Source: Mycobacterium sp.
GTDB lineage: Bacteria > Actinomycetota > Actinomycetes > Mycobacteriales > Mycobacteriaceae
DNA length: 64,000 nucleotides
NCBI GenBank assembly: GCA_020438845.1
Contig: JAGQTV010000017.1
Coordinates: forward strand, 62,001-126,000
Reading direction: 5' to 3'
A program made the position numbers and the translations under genes. Positions 59,054-64,000 of this stretch are shown in pieces. A model generated the notes under the pieces. It did not search any database. It was given only the letters and a program-made list of their open reading frames with translations, and had not been told where the DNA came from. How positions within the stretch are numbered: position 1 is the stretch's first letter; the number at the start of each line of letters is the position of its first letter.

Positions 59054-60112
59054 TCAGAGGGCGATATCGCAGTCGCCGGCGGCGCCGGAGATACAGGTCT
59101 GGACGATGACGCCATCGCAGTCGCCGGCGATCGTGGTCTCTCCGGTGCGCAGGTCGCGAACCGCGCCGCTGCGCAACGGGGCGACGCAACCGAAGCAGAT
59201 GCCCATCCGGCATCCGGACGGCATCAGGACGCCGGCGGACTCGCCGGCATCGAGCAGGCTTTGAGTTCCCGCGGAATCAATGGTGACACCGGTGGTCGAG
59301 AAGGTGACGGTGCCGTCCCCGCCTGTTGCGACGGGAATGGTTCGGAATCGTTCTGTGTGCAGTTGATCAGCCAAACCGATTGCAGTCCAATGGAGTTCGA
59401 TTGCATCAAGCAAGTCGGCGGGCCCACAGGCCCAGGTCTGGCGCTCGCGGATGTCGTCGACAAGACGCGTGAGTAGGTCGATGTCGAGTCTGCCCTCGGT
59501 GTCGGTGTGGATTTCCACCAGCCGGATGCGCTTGCGGCTGGCCAGCATCCGCAGTTCGCCGCCGAAGATGACATTCTCGGCGTTCGGTGCGCTGTGCACC
59601 ACGGTGATGTCGGGAGCTTCGTCCGGGGACAGGTTGCGCAGCATTCCCATGATGGGAGTGATGCCGCTGCCGGCGGTCACGAAGAGGATCTTGTCGGGGG
59701 CCGGGGTGCCGAGGGTGAACTCGCCGGCGGGCTGGTCGAGGTGGACGATGGTGCCCACGGTGCACCGTCGCACCAAATGGTTGGATACCGCTCCGCCTGG
59801 GACTGCCTTCACGGTGACCGCCACGCATCCGTCGGACGTGCGCGAGGTGAGCGAGTAAGCGCGCCAGTGGCGGACTCCGTTCACCTCGACACCCAACCGG
59901 AGGTACTGCCCCGGGGTATGCGGGCGCCAGCCCTTGCCGGGCTTGATCGCCAGCGTCACTGCGTCTCGCGTTTCGGGATGGATTCCGACCACGCGCCCCC
60001 GATCCCCCGACAGCAGCGGGTCGATCACGTCCAGATAGTCGTTGGGCAGCAGGGGAGTGGTGACTCTTTCGGCGAGCCTGGTCAGCGTCCCGCGCAGCGT
60101 CTTTGTGGACAT
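59054..60112 (-). CDS. Ferredoxin-type oxidoreductase feeding the desaturase (Rv3230c-like)
   Basis: 352 residues. FAD-binding RAYSLTS, NAD(P)H-binding FVTAGSGITPIMGMLRNL and a C-terminal plant-type [2Fe-2S] domain with CRMGICFGC and a final QTC ligand. It passes electrons from NADPH to the DesA3 desaturase encoded 23 bp downstream. The N-terminal ~60 residues are a family-specific extension. Confidence 0.93.
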   Translation of the reverse strand: MSTKTLRGTLTRLAERVTTPLLPNDYLDVIDPLLSGDRGRVVGIHPETRDAVTLAIKPGKGWRPHTPGQYLRLGVEVNGVRHWRAYSLTSRTSDGCVAVTVKAVPGGAVSNHLVRRCTVGTIVHLDQPAGEFTLGTPAPDKILFVTAGSGITPIMGMLRNLSPDEAPDITVVHSAPNAENVIFGGELRMLASRKRIRLVEIHTDTEGRLDIDLLTRLVDDIRERQTWACGPADLLDAIELHWTAIGLADQLHTERFRTIPVATGGDGTVTFSTTGVTIDSAGTQSLLDAGESAGVLMPSGCRMGICFGCVAPLRSGAVRDLRTGETTIAGDCDGVIVQTCISGAAGDCDIAL

Positions 60113-60180
60113 GTCTCCACTTTCGCCGCCCAGAGAGATAAAGTCCTGACCTCTGAAGGTGAATCAGACGGCCTCTATTA

Positions 60181-60190
60181 TTCCTAGGAA
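60181..60190. promoter_or_regulatory. Palindrome at the ribosome-binding site of the PucR-like gene
   Basis: TTCCTAGGAA, a perfect 10-bp palindrome in an AT-rich stretch. Its AGGAA half is the ribosome-binding site of ATG 60198. It sits in the 85-bp gap shared with the desaturase/reductase operon and could be an operator for both. Confidence 0.45.
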
Positions 60191-60197
60191 ATAAATT

Positions 60198-61415
60198 ATG
60201 GGTCTTGCGAGCCGGTACAGCGGGCTTCAGCTGGTACCTGACGTCGCTACGGCCTTGGTAGCCGTGTTGCCGAGGATGGCAGAACGGACCGTGGCGGCGA
60301 TCATCGACGAGGTCCCTGCTTATGCCGACCCGTTCCGGGGGCGGATGGGCCAGAACATCGAGAACGCCGTCCAGACCTCGTTGGGGGCATTCCTGCGGCT
60401 GGCAACCCGGGGTGGGGAGTCGGACTCTGAACTGTCGGGTGCTCTGGACGGGGCATACGAGTTGGGCCGGGGAGAGGCCCGCGAAGGCCGCTCGATCGAC
60501 GCACTGCTGGCCGCATACCGGGTGGGCGCGCGAGTGGCGTGGCAGGAGTTGTCGATGACAGCGGTCGAGGCGGGAGTGCCGGCGACCACGGTCGCGCGCT
60601 TCGCGGAGTTGGTGTTCGCATATATCGACGAACTGTCAGCCTCCAGCGTGTCCGGGCACACCGACCAACTGGCCACCGCAGGTCGGGTCCGGCAGCGCTA
60701 CCTTGACCTGCTGGCACGCCAACTGTTGGCCGGCGAGGAGTCTGTGACCCTGCGCGCCAGTGCGGACGCGGCGGCGTGGTCCCCTCCGGAGAGCCTGACG
60801 GCAGTCCTGACCCCCGCAGCCCGGGTGCGGCGCCTGACCACACTGTTGAGTCCCGGCTTCTTGGAGGTCGCCGACGAGCTTCCCGGGCTCGACCCGGTGG
60901 AGTCCTGGGCGGTGATCCTCGTGCCCGATGCGGACGGCCATCGCCGCTCCGCTCTACTGGGAGCCTTGTCCGGCCACAGTGCTGTCATTGGTCCGCCGCG
61001 TCCATGGCTGCAGGTGAAGGGTTCCTATTCACGAGCTGTCCGTGCGCGGCATCTGATGGTTGAGGGCCACGATCTCGTCGACACCGACGAGCACCTCGCC
61101 CATCTGGTCCTGAGCGCCGACCTGGACTCTGTCGAGGATCTGCGTCAGCGAGTTCTGGCCCCCTTGGCCGAGCTAGGGCCCAGAGGCTTTGACCGCCTCG
61201 TAGAGACGTTGCGAAGTTGGTTGCTGCATCAGGGCCGCCGCGAGGCCGTCGCTGCGGATCTGTTCGTGCACCCCCAGACCGTGCGCTACCGCATGAACCA
61301 GATCCGAGCTGCCTACGGCGACGCGCTGAACGACCCGGAGACAGTCCTGGAGCTGGTGGTGGCGTTGGGAGGATCGGATCGCTCAGATAGTCGGCGAACC
61401 ATCAGCCCGGTCTAG
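60198..61415 (+). CDS. PucR/CdaR-like transcriptional regulator
   Basis: 405 residues. An N-terminal sensory region (helical, LVPDVATALVAVLPRM and a DGAYELGRGEAREGRSIDALLAAYRVGARVA segment) is followed by a GGDEF-like/PAS-like middle part and a C-terminal helix-turn-helix of the PucR type: LFVHPQTVRYRMNQIRAAYG. It is divergent from the desaturase/reductase operon, so it is a good candidate to control fatty-acid desaturation. It ends in a 4-bp convergent overlap (CTAG) with the D-aminoacylase stop. Confidence 0.85.
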   Translation: MGLASRYSGLQLVPDVATALVAVLPRMAERTVAAIIDEVPAYADPFRGRMGQNIENAVQTSLGAFLRLATRGGESDSELSGALDGAYELGRGEAREGRSIDALLAAYRVGARVAWQELSMTAVEAGVPATTVARFAELVFAYIDELSASSVSGHTDQLATAGRVRQRYLDLLARQLLAGEESVTLRASADAAAWSPPESLTAVLTPAARVRRLTTLLSPGFLEVADELPGLDPVESWAVILVPDADGHRRSALLGALSGHSAVIGPPRPWLQVKGSYSRAVRARHLMVEGHDLVDTDEHLAHLVLSADLDSVEDLRQRVLAPLAELGPRGFDRLVETLRSWLLHQGRREAVAADLFVHPQTVRYRMNQIRAAYGDALNDPETVLELVVALGGSDRSDSRRTISPV

Positions 61416-62917
61416 CCTCGCACCGCCCTGCCGGGGCGGGCCGTCGTGTCGAGAATCCCGCTGCTGATCAGTGGTGTTCCGCCCACGAGCACGTGGACCA
61501 TTCCAGCTGAGGGCGTCGTCGGCTCGGAGAAGGTGGCCCGGTCCTCGAAGCTCTCAAGGTCGAACACCGCGATGTCGGCGTCGGCACCCACCTGAAGGCG
61601 ACCTTTGCCGGCTATCGAGGATGAAGAGTTCGCCAGGATCTGCGCTGGAATGAGCGTGCATTTGGCGACCGCGTCGGACAGGCCGATCAACCGTCGCCCG
61701 GTGACGTACCGCGCGAAGAACCGTGCGAACGTTCCGGCGCTGCGCGGATGCGCGACCGCGTCAGACGGCAGCGGCCAGACGTCGCCTTCCACGACGGCGT
61801 GCCCCGGTTGTTCCCAGGGCATGGAGTCCGATGCGATGGCTCCGCCGGGATACAGCACCGAAATGTCGAGCAGCCGTTGGTGTTCCGGGTCGGTCTCTGG
61901 GGAGAGAAAGTTCCAGATGATGGTCTGGCCCGGCTCGTCGTGCTGCACCCGCCGGAGTTCCTCCTCGTCGCGCACCGCTTCTCCGGTCGCGTTGAGGACG
62001 ATGTCCGACCACGTGCTGCCCGTGCGTTCGCAGTAGCAGGGGTCGGCGAGGAAGGCGGCGCCCACCACGGTGGAGGCAGCCCCGTATGGGTAGGCCTCGA
62101 CTGTGATCTTCAGGCCGTGCTGCTGAGCGGCGGAGATCAAATGCGCGCACCGTTCGATGTCACGCAGGCTGGTGCTGTTGAGGTGGCAGATGTGCATATG
62201 CGCGCCGGACGTCGCCGCGTAGGCGATCAGCCGCAGGTAGGCCTCCTGTGAACTGGCCGGGTCGATGTTGGACATGAACTGGATGTGGGTGAAGGTGGGC
62301 ACCCCGTACCGGGCAGCGAGGTCGGCGACCCGAGACATCTCCTGAACACCGGCCCCGGGAACGTAGCCGTTGTTGATGCCTATCCCCAGAGCACCTTCGG
62401 CAAGGCCGCCGTCCAGGCGAGCGACGATTCGGTCAATCTGATCTCGGTTCGCGGTGTCGAACTGCCAGTCCGAATAGCGGTACGCCGATTGGAAGTACGA
62501 CATGGTGGGTTGCGGCTCACCCATCTGCGGCGATAACTCGGCGATACGGGCGAAAGTCCAGGACGCCGATGCTCCGTAGTTGATGGCCCGACCTTTGCGG
62601 GTCTGCTCGTCGTACCAGATGCCCACCGGCAGAATTCCGGACTCGAGTTCCAGAGTTGTGGTCACGCCGTCGAACGCCTGGATGCGGTCGCCGGGCAGTG
62701 ACTGGGTGTGGTTGTGCAGATCGATGAAGCCGGGGGTCACAACCAGTCCGCGGGCATCCAGGATCCGCTCGCCCGGCAGATCGGCATCGGAGATCGACGC
62801 GATCGAGCCGCCACGAATGCCGACCGATCGCACGGCATCCAATCCGGTCTCCGGGTCGATTACGCGACCGCCCGCAATGACTGTGTCAAATTCGGGGTCG
62901 AATTCGCGTGTGGCCAT
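61412..62917 (-). CDS. N-acyl-D-amino-acid deacylase (amidohydrolase)
   Basis: 501 residues. Urease-like amidohydrolase with HxH (His68, His70) in FIDLHNHTQS, later metal/active-site segments FTHIQFMSN and ICHLNS, the catalytic Asp in ASDSMPWE, and the C-terminal GKGRLQVGADADIAVFD strand. It fits D-aminoacylases that free D-amino acids from N-acyl forms. ATG 62917 begins the fold; the frame is open far upstream but runs over the divergent gene. Confidence 0.88.
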   Translation of the reverse strand: MATREFDPEFDTVIAGGRVIDPETGLDAVRSVGIRGGSIASISDADLPGERILDARGLVVTPGFIDLHNHTQSLPGDRIQAFDGVTTTLELESGILPVGIWYDEQTRKGRAINYGASASWTFARIAELSPQMGEPQPTMSYFQSAYRYSDWQFDTANRDQIDRIVARLDGGLAEGALGIGINNGYVPGAGVQEMSRVADLAARYGVPTFTHIQFMSNIDPASSQEAYLRLIAYAATSGAHMHICHLNSTSLRDIERCAHLISAAQQHGLKITVEAYPYGAASTVVGAAFLADPCYCERTGSTWSDIVLNATGEAVRDEEELRRVQHDEPGQTIIWNFLSPETDPEHQRLLDISVLYPGGAIASDSMPWEQPGHAVVEGDVWPLPSDAVAHPRSAGTFARFFARYVTGRRLIGLSDAVAKCTLIPAQILANSSSSIAGKGRLQVGADADIAVFDLESFEDRATFSEPTTPSAGMVHVLVGGTPLISSGILDTTARPGRAVRG

Positions 62918-62968
62918 GCTTCCGAACTTATCTGCCGGCCCCGAGTTCTTCTGTGGTTCGCTGCAGTA

Positions 62969-64000
62969 ATGAGCTCCACGATGGACGCCGGCGCGGTGGA
63001 GGCACTTACGCGTGAGCCGGTGGATTTTCGGTTCAAGGGACTGCCGGCGGGCTGGAGCGGCCGGACGCCGACGCAGATCTGCGCCGAGCGTCCGGACCTG
63101 TTCGCAGCGGGACCGCTTGGACCGGTGTGTGTTCTCGATCGCCCGGCCCTGGAACACAACCTGACCGTGATGGCCGACTGGTGCACGGACAACGGAGTCG
63201 AACTCGCCCCGCACGGAAAGACACATATGGCGCCGCAACTGCTGGCAAAGCAATTCGCCGCCGGCGCCTGCGCGGTCACTGCGGCCACCATCGGCCAGGT
63301 GCGGATCTTCCGCGCGTTCGGAGTTCGCGACGTGATCTTGGCCAACGAACTGGTGGATCGGGCCGGCCTGGCATGGCTGGCCGCAGAACTGGACGCCGAT
63401 CCAGAATTCCGGCTGATCTGCTGGGTCGACTCGGTTCGCGGCGTGACTTTGATGACCGATGCCCTGGATGCTGCCGGAGCGCAGCGCCCCTTGGCGGTCT
63501 GCGTCGAGGTGGGAGCGCGCGGTGGGAGAACCGGGTGCCGTGATCTGGCCACAGTTGACGAGGTGACGGCGGCGGTGCTGTCGAGCCGCCGTCTGCTGCT
63601 GGCCGGCGTCGCCGGGTATGAGGCGGCCTTGGGTCACGACGTGTCGGCCGGGGGAGTGGCAGTTGTCCGCGACTATCTGATGACGCTGCGGGAGACCGCC
63701 CGACGATTGGCGAGCCGTTGCGAGGGCGACGAGGTGATCGTCACCGCCGATGGGAGTACGTATTTCGACATCGTGGCCGACGTCCTGGCCGGAGACTGGC
63801 GCACCATTCTCCGCAGTGGTTGCTATCTGACCCACGACGACGGGCTGTACCGCCGAACGTCCCCGCTGGGCAGACCAGGCTCCGAACCCGGGGGATTCCG
63901 GCCGGCTTTGGCGCTCTGGGCGCAGGTCTGCTCGCGACCGGAACCGGGACTGGCACTGCTGACCATGGGGCGCCGGGACGTTTCCTTCGATCAGGGCCTG
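62969..64000 (+). CDS. D-serine dehydratase/D-threonine aldolase-like PLP enzyme, cut by the right edge
   Basis: 344 codons in frame to the window end. A fold-III (alanine racemase-like) PLP enzyme: the Schiff-base Lys lies in LAPHGKTHMAPQL and the family pattern CVEVGARGGRTGCR and EVIVTADGSTYFD follow. Relatives remove the amino group from D-serine or cleave D-threonine. Divergent from the D-aminoacylase by 51 bp, suggesting a joint D-amino-acid pathway. The C-terminal metal-binding His/Cys would be beyond the window. Confidence 0.85.
   Translation, partial: MSSTMDAGAVEALTREPVDFRFKGLPAGWSGRTPTQICAERPDLFAAGPLGPVCVLDRPALEHNLTVMADWCTDNGVELAPHGKTHMAPQLLAKQFAAGACAVTAATIGQVRIFRAFGVRDVILANELVDRAGLAWLAAELDADPEFRLICWVDSVRGVTLMTDALDAAGAQRPLAVCVEVGARGGRTGCRDLATVDEVTAAVLSSRRLLLAGVAGYEAALGHDVSAGGVAVVRDYLMTLRETARRLASRCEGDEVIVTADGSTYFDIVADVLAGDWRTILRSGCYLTHDDGLYRRTSPLGRPGSEPGGFRPALALWAQVCSRPEPGLALLTMGRRDVSFDQGL

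Noticed and set aside
62918-63835. Upstream extension of the D-aminoacylase frame
   Set aside because: It lies over the divergent PLP-enzyme gene; the conserved fold starts at ATG 62917.

Overview
The window is high-GC actinobacterial chromosome and almost certainly a mycobacterium outside the tuberculosis complex. Three things point there: the left edge carries the conserved cell-division/signalling operon order rodA, pstP, fhaB, fhaA followed by a tRNA-Leu(CAG), as near the replication origin of mycobacteria; an ESX (type VII) EccB/EccC pair is present; and a whiB5 - XRE regulator - NlpC/P60 - small Esp-like gene block matches the Rv0022c-Rv0028 neighbourhood as I remember it. No insertion sequence, prophage, CRISPR array or rRNA was seen. 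Family names come from reading motifs and from memory, not from database searches.

Layout. 1-4.1 kb: end of the pstP/fha operon (minus strand) and tRNA-Leu with promoter and hairpin terminator. 4.3-12.5 kb: two cyclic-di-GMP enzymes (PAS-GGDEF; GGDEF-EAL coupled to a lipoprotein) flanking a glycosyltransferase and a FUSC-type membrane protein. 12.6-16.4 kb: TetR regulator divergent from a P450/ferredoxin pair, then a PAP2 phosphatase and a cation-efflux protein. 16.5-23.2 kb: PPK2, then a YbaB-like protein, EccB and EccC with no other ESX component. 23.3-27 kb: gabD2 and two secreted proteins. 27-31.3 kb: N-acetylglucosamine uptake and catabolism (nagA, nagB, crr; divergent nagE). 31.3-45.7 kb: acyltransferase, S53 peptidase with a coupled membrane protein, HrpA helicase with a patatin phospholipase, paired acyl-CoA dehydrogenases, FAD oxidoreductase, thioesterase. 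45.8-48.5 kb: whiB5 block. 48.5-57.9 kb: beta-lactamase-like esterase/nitrobindin/methyltransferase operon, STAS protein, rhomboid protease, MTA phosphorylase, membrane proteins, an internally shortened TPP enzyme, a MaoC-type dehydratase and a secreted repeat protein. 57.9-61.4 kb: DesA3-type desaturase with its reductase and a divergent PucR-like regulator. 61.4-64 kb: D-aminoacylase divergent from a D-serine dehydratase-like enzyme cut by the window edge.

How they fit together. The Nag genes form a complete route from external GlcNAc to fructose-6-phosphate. The desaturase/reductase pair and the P450/ferredoxin pair are electron-transfer partners. The most unusual signals are the lipoprotein translationally coupled to a GGDEF-EAL protein, the solitary EccB-EccC pair lying about 23 kb from a whiB5/NlpC/Esp-like block, the TPP enzyme that keeps only its first 28 residues and its C-terminal domain, and short tandem repeats that start or end exactly at stop codons (26.3 and 31.2 kb). 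Coding density is high; the longest non-coding stretches (6030-6376 and 51352-51693) hold inverted repeats that look regulatory.
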